From Pseudomonas kairouanensis (lineage in GTDB: Bacteria; Pseudomonadota; Gammaproteobacteria; Pseudomonadales; Pseudomonadaceae): a stretch of DNA of 64,000 nucleotides. The notes beneath the pieces were generated by a model. It was given only the letters and a program-made list of their open reading frames with translations. It searched no databases and was not told the DNA's origin. The first letter of the stretch is position 1. Each line of letters begins with the position of its first letter. The position numbers and the translations under genes are program-made. Below, piece after piece: positions 11,242 to 20,242 of the stretch. The stretch spans positions 62,001 to 126,000 of the forward strand of contig NZ_QUZU01000006.1 of assembly GCF_004682055.1 (NCBI RefSeq), read 5' to 3'.

Positions 11242-12288
11242 ATGAAAAGCCTGCAAGGGTTGCCCCGACTTATCAGCGCTTCAGTCGGCGCGCCCGGTAA
11301 AGCCCGTAACTTGCCCGCCGATGTGCAGTGCATCCAGTATTTATTCAATCTGATCATTCCCAAATTGGGTTTTCCGCTGGTGGAAAACGGCAAGTGCGAC
11401 GGCCAGTTGGTGCAATGCATCAGCCAATATCAGTTCCGCCACCTCAAGTACGCCCACCCCGATGGCGTGATCGACCCCACCGGCCGCACCTTCAACAGCC
11501 TGATCGAAGAGGCCGTGAAAGTGCCGGTAAAGTCATTCCCGAGCATGCGTATCCCAAGCTTCTTGAATGTATTCGCCACTAACCAGGGCGATGCGGTGCA
11601 GGCCACCGTCAATGTGTACCTGGACCGCATGCGGGCGATGATCGAGGCCGAGCGGCGTAACCGGCAGCTGATGCTGCAGGCCACGTGCGACGGGGGCATG
11701 ACCCTCAGCGAAACGGACTTTCAGAACGCTGCCACGCAGTTGGGCAGTGGGATTTCGGTGAATATCATCAAGGCCTTCGCCACTGTGGAGTCGGGTGGAC
11801 GTTCGGGCTTTGGGCCGGCCAAATTGCCGGTGATCGCATTCGAAGGCCACTTGTTCCGCAAGTACACCAAGCACATCTACGACCAGGCGCACCCGCTATT
11901 GTCGTACCCCTACAAGAAAAAGGCCGGGCCGCAGTGGCAGGCCAATAACAAGGACCAAACCAAGGCCTGGGAAACCATGGCCACAGCGTTTGCCCTTGAC
12001 CAGGAAGCGGCCTTGATGTCGGCGTCGTGGGGCATGTTCCAGATCATGGGTTTCAACTTTGCATCCTGCGGCTACAAGACGGTCTTTGAGTTTTCTGCGG
12101 CATTGAAAGTCAATGCAGGCAACCAACTAAAGGCGTTTCTCGGCTTTTGCAGCAAGAGCCCGGCGTTGATGAAAGCCATGAAGGCTAAAGATTTTACCGG
12201 TATGGCGCGTAACTATAACGGTGAGGACTACGGCAACTATGACGTCCTTATGCAAAGGGCCTACGACAAACTTGAAGGGAAAAAATAA
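11242..12288 (+). CDS. N-acetylmuramidase-family peptidoglycan hydrolase (candidate secreted effector)
   Basis: 348 residues from ATG 11242, chosen because AAGG at 11229-11232 is 9 bases upstream. ATG 11233 is too close to it, and GTG 11206 has no site. Residues about 10-75 resemble a peptidoglycan-binding fold (DVQCIQYLFN...CDGQLVQCISQYQFRH). The C-terminal two thirds match the N-acetylmuramidase (PF11860-type) pattern. Key blocks are AFATVESGGRSGFG with likely catalytic Glu 183, IAFEGHLFRKYT, SASWGMFQIMGFNFASCGY and MARNYNGEDYGNYD. There is no signal peptide, and no holin or other phage gene nearby. A cell-wall hydrolase without export signal, followed 1 base later by a secreted protein, fits an effector/immunity pair, for example for type VI secretion; that is inference. 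Confidence 0.88.
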   Translation: MKSLQGLPRLISASVGAPGKARNLPADVQCIQYLFNLIIPKLGFPLVENGKCDGQLVQCISQYQFRHLKYAHPDGVIDPTGRTFNSLIEEAVKVPVKSFPSMRIPSFLNVFATNQGDAVQATVNVYLDRMRAMIEAERRNRQLMLQATCDGGMTLSETDFQNAATQLGSGISVNIIKAFATVESGGRSGFGPAKLPVIAFEGHLFRKYTKHIYDQAHPLLSYPYKKKAGPQWQANNKDQTKAWETMATAFALDQEAALMSASWGMFQIMGFNFASCGYKTVFEFSAALKVNAGNQLKAFLGFCSKSPALMKAMKAKDFTGMARNYNGEDYGNYDVLMQRAYDKLEGKK

Positions 12289-12289
12289 G

Positions 12290-12886
12290 ATGATCCGTTT
12301 TCTGGCGGTAAGTGTGTTGTCGTTGTGCGCCGCAGTACCGGCGTTTGCGGGTTCCAGCGCGCTGCATTCGGGCAAGTATGAAGGGTTGATGCTGGCGGTG
12401 ACGCCAGAGCATCAGGTGGAAGGTTTCTACTCCGAGTCCATGGGCGAGGGCGTCACCCGCAGTTGCGCGTTCTACCTGCAAGGCAAGCCCGGCGCACTGA
12501 CTACCTGGCTTGACGACGCCTATCCCGGCAGCGTGGCGCCTTCGTCCGATGGCGTGACCTTAACCGTGGAGCAAGGCCGTCAGCATCCCGGCTGCATCAA
12601 TGTGTTGATGCCCGAGATCGCCACCGGCCTGGACCTGACCCAGACCGCCAGCAAAAAATGGATCGGCCTGGTCACCGTGTCTGCCGACAAGGCTTACCTG
12701 CTGAAAAACCCAACCGCCAAGGCCGCCAAGCGCCCTTATATCGTCAAGGACGATGTGGTCGGCGTACTGGCGTTCAAGGACGGCTGGGCGCAGGTTGAAT
12801 TCATCAACGCTGACGACCGCTCGTTCACCGGTTGGATCAGCCAGGGCCAATACCGTCGCTTGGCTGCACCTGCTGCACTGAACTGA
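12290..12886 (+). CDS. Secreted protein with C-terminal SH3-like segment (candidate immunity protein)
   Basis: 198 residues from ATG 12290, 1 base after the muramidase stop, so translation is probably coupled. The ribosome site is within the muramidase 3' end (GAAGGGAAAAA). A Sec signal peptide (residues 1-20, cut after VPAFA) indicates a periplasmic product. The N-terminal half has GKYEGLML...VEGFYSES and two cysteines (CAFYL and HPGCINVL) that could form a disulfide. The C-terminal third (DDVVGVLAFKDGWAQVEF...GWIS) looks like a bacterial SH3 domain. The compartment and coupling suit neutralisation of the muramidase in the periplasm. A cell-wall adaptor would also fit. Family not firmly recognised. 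Confidence 0.8.
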   Translation: MIRFLAVSVLSLCAAVPAFAGSSALHSGKYEGLMLAVTPEHQVEGFYSESMGEGVTRSCAFYLQGKPGALTTWLDDAYPGSVAPSSDGVTLTVEQGRQHPGCINVLMPEIATGLDLTQTASKKWIGLVTVSADKAYLLKNPTAKAAKRPYIVKDDVVGVLAFKDGWAQVEFINADDRSFTGWISQGQYRRLAAPAALN

Positions 12887-12892
12887 GCCCAT

Positions 12893-12933
12893 AAAAAACG
12901 CCGCAACCTGCCCACGCAGATTGCGGCGTTTTT
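12893..12933. terminator. Bidirectional rho-independent terminator
   Basis: AAAAACGCCGCAA (12894-12906) pairs with TTGCGGCGTTTTT (12921-12933) across a 14-base loop. The A-run and T-run serve both strands. It separates the candidate effector/immunity pair from the convergent DUF2167 gene. Confidence 0.9.
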
Positions 12934-12945
12934 GCGTGTGCGGGT

Positions 12946-13848
12946 TTAAGCCTTGTTACGGTTGAACAGCTTGCGGATCACCGCGAACAACGCCACCACG
13001 CCCACTACCAGAAACTTCTTGGCGGCCAGCAGGAAGATGCCGATCTTGGCGAACAACCCGGCCTTGGCCGCGATGCCGCCAGCCACCAAGGCCGCCAGGC
13101 CATAAGTGGCCAACTTGTCTGTTTTAGGGTTGAAGTCGGTGTACAGGTTGCCGTCGGTGAAGTTGGTAAAGGCCAGCACCTTGGGCAGTTCCTGCTTGAT
13201 GGTGGGCAGGTCGGCCATGGCGGCAACGGCGTTGAGCTCCAGCACACCTTCACGCCCCAGCACGCGGATGCTGTAGTTGAGGGTGTTCTGCTGGGCGTCG
13301 TCGGCTTTCAGCTCGCGGGCCCAGTACATCTTGTGGGTGGTGTCGTCGTAGTGCGGCGGCTCGGCCCAGCCCAACAGGTGCAGGCCGGCGTAGCCTTGTT
13401 TCTGGCGTTCCTGGTTGTCGGCTTCGTCTTCTTCCTGCATTTGCTTGAGCAGGTCGGCGTAGTCGATTTTTGCCGCGTCTTCGTCAGAAATGTGCCCGTC
13501 AGCCTTGTAGCTGACGATCACGCCCCAACCGCGTTCCGACAGCGGGCTGACGGCTTTGGGCACGATCATACCCAGAGTCTTGAAGCCCGGCGGGTTGCCC
13601 CAGCCGTCGGTCAGCAGGCGTTCGGTGTCGGACGGGTCGAGGTAATAGAACTCGTCGTTGAGCTTGAGGGTGGCAATGCCACTGGGCAGGGTCACGGTAC
13701 CGGTCTTTTGCTTGAGCGAGGCGAGGAAGTGCTCGGCGGTTTCGGCAGGTGCGCTTTGTTCGACAGGGGCGGGTGGTTTGGTAGCAAAAGCGGGTGCAAC
13801 AGGCAGGCTCAGAGCGGCCGCCACCAATAGCAGGCGGAAGTAATTCAT
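12946..13848 (-). CDS. DUF2167-family membrane protein
   Basis: 300 residues. N-terminal signal peptide (residues 1-22, ending APAFA), then a large periplasmic domain. It contains the DUF2167 hallmarks GTVTLPSGIATLKLNDEFYYLDP, GWGNPP near 80-87 and GWGVIVSY...GHISDEDA. Two or three hydrophobic helices occupy the C-terminus (about 245-292) before a basic tail RKLFNRNKA. The family is common in proteobacteria, and I know of no established function. It is convergent with the muramidase pair across the shared terminator. Confidence 0.85.
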   Translation of the reverse strand: MNYFRLLLVAAALSLPVAPAFATKPPAPVEQSAPAETAEHFLASLKQKTGTVTLPSGIATLKLNDEFYYLDPSDTERLLTDGWGNPPGFKTLGMIVPKAVSPLSERGWGVIVSYKADGHISDEDAAKIDYADLLKQMQEEDEADNQERQKQGYAGLHLLGWAEPPHYDDTTHKMYWARELKADDAQQNTLNYSIRVLGREGVLELNAVAAMADLPTIKQELPKVLAFTNFTDGNLYTDFNPKTDKLATYGLAALVAGGIAAKAGLFAKIGIFLLAAKKFLVVGVVALFAVIRKLFNRNKA

Positions 13849-13909
13849 GGTAGTCCCTTACAATTAGAATTAATTGCGCGGGAGGATACATGAAACAAGA
13901 TGTTGCGGG

Positions 13910-14773
13910 TTAGCCGAACGTCTCCCGCAGCAGCTCGGCAAACGCATCGCGGGCGAGGTGGCGTTGGGTGTCTTTGTGCCAGAACAGCAGGTTGTCCACC
14001 GCCTGCAACGCTTCAAAGCGATACGACGCCAATTGATTGGCCAGCTCATAGCGCGCCAGGATGCCCTCAGGCGCCAAGGCCACGCCGATTCCCGCACTGA
14101 CGCAGCCGATAATCGTGCCCCAACTGGCATAGCTGGCGATGTTGGGCTTGAAGTCGTGGGGCTTGACCCAGTTTTCCAGCGCTGCACGGTAGGGGCAGCC
14201 GGCCGGCCACACCAGCAACGTGCGGCCGGCGAGGTCGGCGGCGCTGCGGATCGGGTCGCTGGAGGCGCTGGCGATCAGTACCAGGCGTTCGCTGTAGACC
14301 ACGCTGTGTTCGAGCTTGGCGCGTTTACCGCCGGACGCCACCAGCGCCACATCCAGGCGGTGGTGTTGCAAGTCATCGAGCAACTGGCCCCAGGCGCCGG
14401 TCACCAGTTCGAGGCTGACGTCCGGATAACGTCGGTGGTATTCCGCCAGCAAGGGCGGCAGCCGTCCGCTGGCGCTGGACTCCACCGCACCGATGCGCAA
14501 GGTGCCACGGGGAATGGCATTGGCGTCCACGGCGCGCTTGGACTCATCCACCAGCGCCAGGATACGCTCGCAGTACTCCAGAAAAATCTCACCGGCGGCA
14601 CTGATGGCCAGCCCACGCCCGGCGCGGATAAACAGCGGTGTGCCCAACTCGCTTTCCAGTTGCTTGATGCGCGTGGTGATGTTGGACGGCACGCAATGCA
14701 GTTGCACGGCGGCCTGGGCTACGCTGCCGGTTTGCGCCACGGCACGCACCATTTTCAGTTGGGCCAGTTCCAT
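13910..14773 (-). CDS. LysR-family transcriptional regulator
   Basis: 287 residues. The N-terminal winged helix-turn-helix (residues about 1-60; LKMVRAVAQTGSVAQAAVQL, then SNITTRIKQLESELGTPLFI) is classic LysR. A two-lobed inducer-binding domain follows (about 88-285, starting GTLRIGAVESSASGRLPPLL). It is divergent from the EamA exporter gene about 100 bases away, so it probably controls it. The inducer is unknown. Cys 194 in WPAGCPYRAAL lies in the effector pocket region of related proteins. Confidence 0.93.
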   Translation of the reverse strand: MELAQLKMVRAVAQTGSVAQAAVQLHCVPSNITTRIKQLESELGTPLFIRAGRGLAISAAGEIFLEYCERILALVDESKRAVDANAIPRGTLRIGAVESSASGRLPPLLAEYHRRYPDVSLELVTGAWGQLLDDLQHHRLDVALVASGGKRAKLEHSVVYSERLVLIASASSDPIRSAADLAGRTLLVWPAGCPYRAALENWVKPHDFKPNIASYASWGTIIGCVSAGIGVALAPEGILARYELANQLASYRFEALQAVDNLLFWHKDTQRHLARDAFAELLRETFG

Positions 14774-14875
14774 TGCTCAGTTCCAATGATTTCAGAAGTC
14801 AGAAACGGTTAATTGTCCTACGCCATGCCCGGCCTAAGACTGGCGGTATTCCTTCTCCGTTTCTGGATACCGTCG

Positions 14876-15772
14876 ATGAATCCCCCGTCACCCGTGAAGC
14901 TTACGCTAGTGATTGCCAGCGTCATCCTCTGTTGGGCCTATTCGCCGATTGGAGTGCACGTGGGGCTGCTCAGCTACACCCCAGGCCAGTTGGCGTTGCT
15001 GCGGTTTTTGATCGCATCGGTGTTTATGGCCGGGGTGGCGTTGGTGGTGGGTATCGGCCGGCCGCGCCTGGGAGATCTTCCGTGGTTGCTGGTGCTGGGT
15101 TTTTTCGGCGTGTTTCTGCACCACACCAGCCTCAACTATGGGCAGCAATTCGTCACGGCAGCAGCCTCAAGCGTACTGGCGCAGTCAGCACCGCTGTTCA
15201 GTGTGCTGATCGCGTTTTTTTGCTTGAACGAGCGGGTCAGCGCCTGGCGCTGGGGCTGCGTGCTGCTGGGGGGGCTCGGCGTACTGGTGGTGATCTGGGG
15301 CGACCGTGGCTTGGGCGATATTGACCCTCGCGGCTTGCTGATCCTGCTAGCGGCGGTGGCGTGGAGCGTGTATTTCGCCATCCAGAAACGCTACGCCCAT
15401 CGCTACAGCCCGTTGACCATGGCGTGCTACATGGTGTGGGCGGGCACCTTAATGCTCCTGATAAACCTGCCGGGCCTGCCCGCCGCCGTGATGCAGGCAC
15501 CGTTGGCGCAGAACCTGGCGGTGCTGGTGTTGGGGATCTTCCCGAGTGCCCTGGCCTACCTGGCCTGGGGGTACGTGTTAAAGCATGTCGACGTCAGCCG
15601 GGCATCCGTGGCGATGTACCTGATCCCGCCGGTGGCGATGCTGATGGCGGCGACCTTGCTCGGCGAACACATTGCCTTGCAGGTGGTGATGGGCGGGGTG
15701 GTCGTGCTGGCCAGTGTCGCGGCGGTCAGTCTGGAAGGGCGCTGGACGCGCGCTCCCCGGTGTACAGCTTGA
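14876..15772 (+). CDS. EamA/DMT-family transporter
   Basis: 298 residues from ATG 14876; an alternative in-frame start at 14813 adds 21 residues and no clear ribosome site decides. Ten hydrophobic segments in two repeated halves identify a drug/metabolite transporter. The first EamA repeat begins KLTLVIASVILCWAYSPIGVH and the second DPRGLLILLAAVAWSVYFAIQ. It most likely exports a metabolite through the inner membrane. Divergence from the LysR gene suggests control by it. Its 3' end overlaps the convergent solute-binding gene by 47 bases. Confidence 0.9.
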   Translation: MNPPSPVKLTLVIASVILCWAYSPIGVHVGLLSYTPGQLALLRFLIASVFMAGVALVVGIGRPRLGDLPWLLVLGFFGVFLHHTSLNYGQQFVTAAASSVLAQSAPLFSVLIAFFCLNERVSAWRWGCVLLGGLGVLVVIWGDRGLGDIDPRGLLILLAAVAWSVYFAIQKRYAHRYSPLTMACYMVWAGTLMLLINLPGLPAAVMQAPLAQNLAVLVLGIFPSALAYLAWGYVLKHVDVSRASVAMYLIPPVAMLMAATLLGEHIALQVVMGGVVVLASVAAVSLEGRWTRAPRCTA

Positions 15773-16484
15773 TAATGTCGTCGATCTCGCCTGACATCTT
15801 CATCCGCAACAACGTGCGCAAAATGCGCTGCACCGGCACATTCGGGTCGTTACGTACGGTGCAACCCAGGCTTTGTTCCTCTATGACCGCGACTTTATGC
15901 AGGCGCCGGCCCGGTGGCAGGCCCTGGTTGAAGCGGTCCAGGATCCATTCGTTGGTGACCGCGTACTTGAAGCGCCCGGCCACCAGTTTGTGCAGCACTT
16001 GTTCTTCGCTGCGCGCGTCGTCGCGAATGAGTTGGCCGCTGGCAAACAGAGGATCGAGCGCGGTGTAACGGTAGTTGAGTACCGTCCCGATCAACTGGGC
16101 GGGCAGTTTATCGATCTGCACGGCTTGAGTCGGTACGTGGGTGGCCACCAACAGGTTGCGCTGTACCCACAGCGGCACGCTCCAGGTGTAGTCGCCGGAC
16201 ATATTGTCGACCCACGACTGGGCCACATAGCAGCGCACATCAATGTCGCCGTGCTCCATGGCCCCTGCGATGCGTGCGCGAGCCAGCACATGGAATTGGG
16301 CCGGGTGCCCCACCTGGGTGGCCAGGCTCGACATCAAGTCATACAGGATGCCCTGGGTGGGCTGGCCGTCCTCCAGTTGCACCATGGGCATCGCCCAACT
16401 GTCGGAAACCGAGAAGCGCAGCGGTGCGGGCGCTGCAAGGCTTGCCGTGGTGATCATCCATAAAGCGCCCAGGACTACGCGCAT
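15726..16484 (-). CDS. Periplasmic solute-binding protein, family 3-like
   Basis: 252 residues with a short signal peptide (cut near ASLAA, residue about 17). Features of family 3 binding proteins are LRFSVSDSWAMPMVQLEDGQPTQGILYDLMSSLA near the start, IDVRCYVAQSW in the middle and RILRTLLRMKMSGEIDDIIKLY near the end. No ABC permease or ATPase is nearby, so it may be an orphan receptor subunit or share a distant transporter. It overlaps the end of the EamA gene on the opposite strand. Confidence 0.82.
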   Translation of the reverse strand: MRVVLGALWMITTASLAAPAPLRFSVSDSWAMPMVQLEDGQPTQGILYDLMSSLATQVGHPAQFHVLARARIAGAMEHGDIDVRCYVAQSWVDNMSGDYTWSVPLWVQRNLLVATHVPTQAVQIDKLPAQLIGTVLNYRYTALDPLFASGQLIRDDARSEEQVLHKLVAGRFKYAVTNEWILDRFNQGLPPGRRLHKVAVIEEQSLGCTVRNDPNVPVQRILRTLLRMKMSGEIDDIIKLYTGERASSALPD

Positions 16485-16617
16485 ATGCTCTCCGGGTTCA
16501 GGCCTTTCGCGGGCCAGTCAGGAGAGCTTAGTCAGATTAGGCGAGCGTGCCGGATGCAATTTCCCCCTTGCTCCGCTAGCATTACCGGCTTCTGTTTCCC
16601 AGTTGCGACGGTTTTCG

Positions 16618-18627
16618 ATGAGTTATCAGGTTCTTGCACGTAAATGGCGTCCGCGCTCGTTCCGCGAAATGGTCGGCCAGACCCATGTGCTCAAGGCTCT
16701 GATCAATGCCTTGGACAGCCAGCGGCTGCACCACGCCTACCTGTTTACCGGTACCCGTGGGGTGGGCAAGACCACCATTGCGCGCATCATCGCCAAATGC
16801 CTGAATTGTGAAACCGGTATCACTTCTACGCCCTGCGGCACCTGCTCGGTGTGCCGGGAAATCGACGAAGGCCGCTTCGTCGACCTGATCGAGATCGACG
16901 CCGCAAGCCGCACCAAGGTCGAAGACACCCGCGAGTTGCTCGACAACGTGCAGTACGCGCCCAGTCGCGGGCGCTTCAAGGTCTACCTGATCGACGAAGT
17001 GCACATGCTCTCCAGCCACTCTTTCAACGCCCTGTTGAAAACCCTGGAAGAGCCGCCGCCCTACGTCAAGTTCATCCTGGCCACCACCGACCCGCAGAAA
17101 CTTCCTGCAACCATCCTGTCGCGGTGCCTGCAGTTCTCCCTGAAAAACATGACCCCCGAGCGGGTGGTCGAGCACTTGACCCATGTGCTGGGCGTCGAGA
17201 ACGTACCGTTCGAAGACGACGCACTGTGGCTGCTGGGCCGCGCCGCCGATGGGTCGATGCGTGACGCCATGAGCCTCACCGACCAGGCCATCGCCTTTGG
17301 TGAAGGCAAGGTGATGGCCGCCGATGTGCGCGCCATGCTCGGCACCTTGGACCACGGCCAGGTCTTTGACGTGCTTCACGCGCTGATCGAAGGCGATGCC
17401 AAGGCCTTGCTCGAAGCCGTGCGCCATTTGTCGGAGCAAGGCCCGGACTGGAACGGCGTGCTCTCGGAAATCCTCAACGTGCTGCACCGCGTCGCCATCG
17501 CCCAGGCCTTGCCTGAGGGCGTCGACAACGGCCACGGAGACCGCGACCGCGTGCTGGCCCTGGCCCAGGCGTTGCCGGCCGAAGATGTGCAGTTCTACTA
17601 CCAGATGGGCCTGATCGGCCGCCGTGACCTGCCGCTGGCACCGGACCCGCGCGGTGGTTTCGAAATGGTCCTGCTGCGGATGCTGGCCTTCCGGCCCGCC
17701 GATACGGCAGACGCGCCGAGACAGCCGCTAAAGCCAGTGGGGATCAGCCAGGCCACAGTTGATTCCGCCAAACCAGTGGCTGGCGTGGCGGTGGTTGCGC
17801 CAGTGGTTGCCGCACCTGCCCCAGCGCCTGAGCCGGTTGTGGACCCTGAGCCGGTGGTCGATCTGCCGTGGAATGACCCTGTAGAAGCCGAGGCCGAGCC
17901 CGAAGTCGAGCAGCAGCCCGCCGTGGAACCGGTGCTGGAGACCATTGGCGAGCAGCCCGAGTTGACGCCAATGCCTGCGCCGACGCCGGACAGCGTCGTG
18001 CCTGCGGCGCCGGAATGGGTCAGCGCACCGGTGCCCGAGCCGACCGTCGCCCAAGTGGAAGCGGCCGTTCCGGGTATCGACGACGATGAGCCGCCGCTGG
18101 ACGAAGATTACATCGAGCCGGACATGGATTCGGCCTACAGCTACCTGGACGACCTGGCCAGCGAACATACCGCCGAGCCGGCCCCTGAGCCCGAGGCGGA
18201 ACCTGCTGCGGCGCCGGCCACCGGGCTGGCCCTGCAATGGCTGGAGCTGTTCCCGAAACTGCCGATCTCGGGCATGACCGGCAGCATCGCCGCCAACTGC
18301 ACCCTGATCGCCATTGACGGCGACCACTGGCTGCTGCACCTGGACCCGGCCCACAGCGCCCTGTTCAACGCCACCCAGCAGCGTCGCCTCAACGATGCGC
18401 TGAACCAGTACCATGAGCGCACGCTGACCATCGCCATCGAATTGATCAAGCCCGAGCAGGAAACCCCGGCCCAGGCTGCGACCCGCCGGCGCATCAACCG
18501 CCAGCGCGAGGCCGAAGACTCGATCCATGGCGATCCGCTCATCCAACAAATGATGCAACAGTTCGGTGCGGTCGTCCGCCACGATACTATTGAACCTGTC
18601 GAAGCCCCGGTGCCCCAGGCGTCCTGA
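16618..18627 (+). CDS. dnaX: DNA polymerase III subunits tau/gamma DnaX
   Basis: 669 residues from ATG 16618 (MSYQVLARKWRPRSF); the frame is open upstream but the family start is clear. Walker A is GTRGVGKTT (residues 45-53). A zinc module lies in CLNCETG...CGTCSVC, Walker B in YLIDEVHML, and the sensor/arginine-finger region in TILSRCLQF. Domain III ends near 365. A Pro/Ala/Glu-rich linker (about 375-535) precedes a C-terminal tau-specific domain. It loads the beta clamp and links polymerase to helicase. I saw no A-AAA-AAG-type slippery heptamer, so a shorter gamma form by the E. coli mechanism is not supported. ybaB follows. Confidence 0.97.
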   Translation: MSYQVLARKWRPRSFREMVGQTHVLKALINALDSQRLHHAYLFTGTRGVGKTTIARIIAKCLNCETGITSTPCGTCSVCREIDEGRFVDLIEIDAASRTKVEDTRELLDNVQYAPSRGRFKVYLIDEVHMLSSHSFNALLKTLEEPPPYVKFILATTDPQKLPATILSRCLQFSLKNMTPERVVEHLTHVLGVENVPFEDDALWLLGRAADGSMRDAMSLTDQAIAFGEGKVMAADVRAMLGTLDHGQVFDVLHALIEGDAKALLEAVRHLSEQGPDWNGVLSEILNVLHRVAIAQALPEGVDNGHGDRDRVLALAQALPAEDVQFYYQMGLIGRRDLPLAPDPRGGFEMVLLRMLAFRPADTADAPRQPLKPVGISQATVDSAKPVAGVAVVAPVVAAPAPAPEPVVDPEPVVDLPWNDPVEAEAEPEVEQQPAVEPVLETIGEQPELTPMPAPTPDSVVPAAPEWVSAPVPEPTVAQVEAAVPGIDDDEPPLDEDYIEPDMDSAYSYLDDLASEHTAEPAPEPEAEPAAAPATGLALQWLELFPKLPISGMTGSIAANCTLIAIDGDHWLLHLDPAHSALFNATQQRRLNDALNQYHERTLTIAIELIKPEQETPAQAATRRRINRQREAEDSIHGDPLIQQMMQQFGAVVRHDTIEPVEAPVPQAS

Positions 18628-18670
18628 CACCGGGCTACTCACTTGATCCACGAACTTTGAGGGAATTCCC

Positions 18671-19009
18671 ATGATGAAAGGTGGCATGGCCGGCCTGATG
18701 AAGCAGGCGCAGCAGATGCAGGAAAAGATGGCCAAGATGCAGGAAGAACTGGCCAACGCCGAAGTCACCGGTAAAGCCGGTGGCGATATGGTCAGCGTGG
18801 TGATGACCGGTCGTCACGACATCAAGCGCGTGAGCATCGACCCAAGCGTATTGCCAGGTGTGGGCGAAGATGACCTGGAAATGCTCGAAGCGCTGTTCGC
18901 CGCGGCCGTCAATGACGCGGTGCGCAAGATCGAAGCCAACAGCCAGGAAAAAATGGGCGGCGTCACCGCCGGCATGCAACTGCCGCCGGGCATGAAGCTG
19001 CCGTTCTAA
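18671..19009 (+). CDS. ybaB: YbaB/EbfC nucleoid-associated DNA-binding protein
   Basis: 112 residues starting at the first of two adjacent ATG codons, with GAGGG 7 bases upstream. The sequence is Met/Gln-rich at the start ([20 protein letters not shown]), then [28 protein letters not shown], as in the family of small tweezer-shaped dimeric DNA binders. It follows dnaX by 43 bases and lies upstream of recR, as is common; here a terminator and a reductase gene intervene before recR. Confidence 0.96.
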
Positions 19010-19031
19010 TCGGTGCGCGTTAGCTAGAATC

Positions 19032-19062
19032 AAATGCCAGGCCCAGTGCCTGGCATTTTTGT
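19032..19062 (+). terminator. Rho-independent terminator after dnaX-ybaB
   Basis: AAATGCCAGGC (19032-19042), loop CCAGT, GCCTGGCATTT (19048-19058), then further T residues and GTTTG. A strong hairpin with a T tract, 22 bases after the ybaB stop. Confidence 0.92.
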
Positions 19063-19141
19063 TTGTGTGGATCCGATCGAACCCTGGCCCTGCAAACAGG
19101 GTCTGCACCCTATACCGATGAATTCGTAAAAGGAGCCCCTG

Positions 19142-20176
19142 ATGCCTCAACAACCGATTCTGAATCAACGCATTGTCCTGGTCTCACGCCCCCAGGGAGC
19201 ACCGACCCCAGAAAACTTTCGTCTGGAGCGCGTGAACCTGCCGGAGTTGGCAGACGGCCAGGTGCTGCTCAAAACCCTGTACTTGTCCCTGGACCCGTAT
19301 ATGCGCGGTCGCATGAGTGATGCGCCATCCTACGCCGCGCCCGTAGAAATCGACGACGTAATGACCGGTGGGGCGGTAAGCCGAATCGAGCAGTCGCGCA
19401 ACCCGAAATTCGCCGTGGGTGACCTGGTCGTTGGCTCCACTGGCTGGCAAAGCCACAGTATTTCCGATGGCCGCAACCTGATGCCGGTGCCCAAGGGCCT
19501 GGCCAGTGCGTCCATGGCCTTGGGTGTGCTGGGCATGCCGGGCATGACCGCCTACATGGGCCTGATCGACATCGGCCAGCCCAAGGCCGGGGAAACCCTG
19601 GTGGTGGCGGCGGCGTCCGGCGCAGTGGGCTCGGTGGTGGGGCAGGTGGCCAAGCTCAAGGGCTTGCGTGTGGTGGGTATTGCAGGCGGTGCGGACAAGT
19701 GCCGCTATGTAGTGGACGAACTGGGCTTTGATGCCTGTATCGACCACAAGAGCGCAGATTTCGCCGATGAACTGGCGCAAGCCTGTTTCAAGGGCGTGGA
19801 CATCTACTTTGAAAACGTCGGCGGCAAGGTCTTCGATGCGGTCGTGCCCTTGCTCAACCCCAAGGCGCGCATTCCGCTGTGCGGGCTGATCGCCGGCTAT
19901 AACGCCCATCAGGCGCCTAGCGGCCCCGACCGGCTACCGGCGTTGCAACGCACCTTGCTGACCAAGCGGGTACGCATCCAGGGCTTTATCGTGTTTGACG
20001 ACTATGGTGACCGTCACGCCGAGTTCATTGCGGCCATGGCGCCTTGGGTGCGCGAGGGCAAAGTCAAATTCCGCGAAGACGTGGTGGACGGCCTTGAGCA
20101 AGCGCCCGAGGCCTTTATCGGTTTGCTCGAAGGGCGCAACTTCGGCAAGTTGGTGGTGCGCGTCGCGCAAGATTGA
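19142..20176 (+). CDS. NADP-dependent oxidoreductase, CurA/YncB-like (MDR superfamily)
   Basis: 344 residues from ATG 19142 with AGGAG 6 bases upstream. It is a zinc-free medium-chain reductase. The substrate half contains LSLDPYMRGRM (residues 49-59), the Rossmann motif is AAASGAVGSVVGQ (about 155-167), and the end region reads FGKLVVRV. The length and motifs match the family of E. coli CurA, which reduces double bonds of alpha,beta-unsaturated carbonyls with NADPH. The natural substrate here is unknown. It is a single gene placed between ybaB and recR, behind its own leader. Confidence 0.9.
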   Translation: MPQQPILNQRIVLVSRPQGAPTPENFRLERVNLPELADGQVLLKTLYLSLDPYMRGRMSDAPSYAAPVEIDDVMTGGAVSRIEQSRNPKFAVGDLVVGSTGWQSHSISDGRNLMPVPKGLASASMALGVLGMPGMTAYMGLIDIGQPKAGETLVVAAASGAVGSVVGQVAKLKGLRVVGIAGGADKCRYVVDELGFDACIDHKSADFADELAQACFKGVDIYFENVGGKVFDAVVPLLNPKARIPLCGLIAGYNAHQAPSGPDRLPALQRTLLTKRVRIQGFIVFDDYGDRHAEFIAAMAPWVREGKVKFREDVVDGLEQAPEAFIGLLEGRNFGKLVVRVAQD

Positions 20177-20242
20177 GCATTTGACGCTAATCCGAGGCGC
20201 GGGTATAAACCGCGTCTCGTTGTTTTGTCGGACCCTAGCCCC

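Noticed and set aside
11242..12288. Muramidase as a prophage endolysin
   Set aside because: No holin, spanin, structural or integrase genes are nearby. The following gene encodes a Sec-exported protein, which is unusual for a lysis cassette.
16618..18627. Programmed frameshift in dnaX making a gamma subunit
   Set aside because: No A-rich slippery heptamer of the E. coli kind was seen in the gene.
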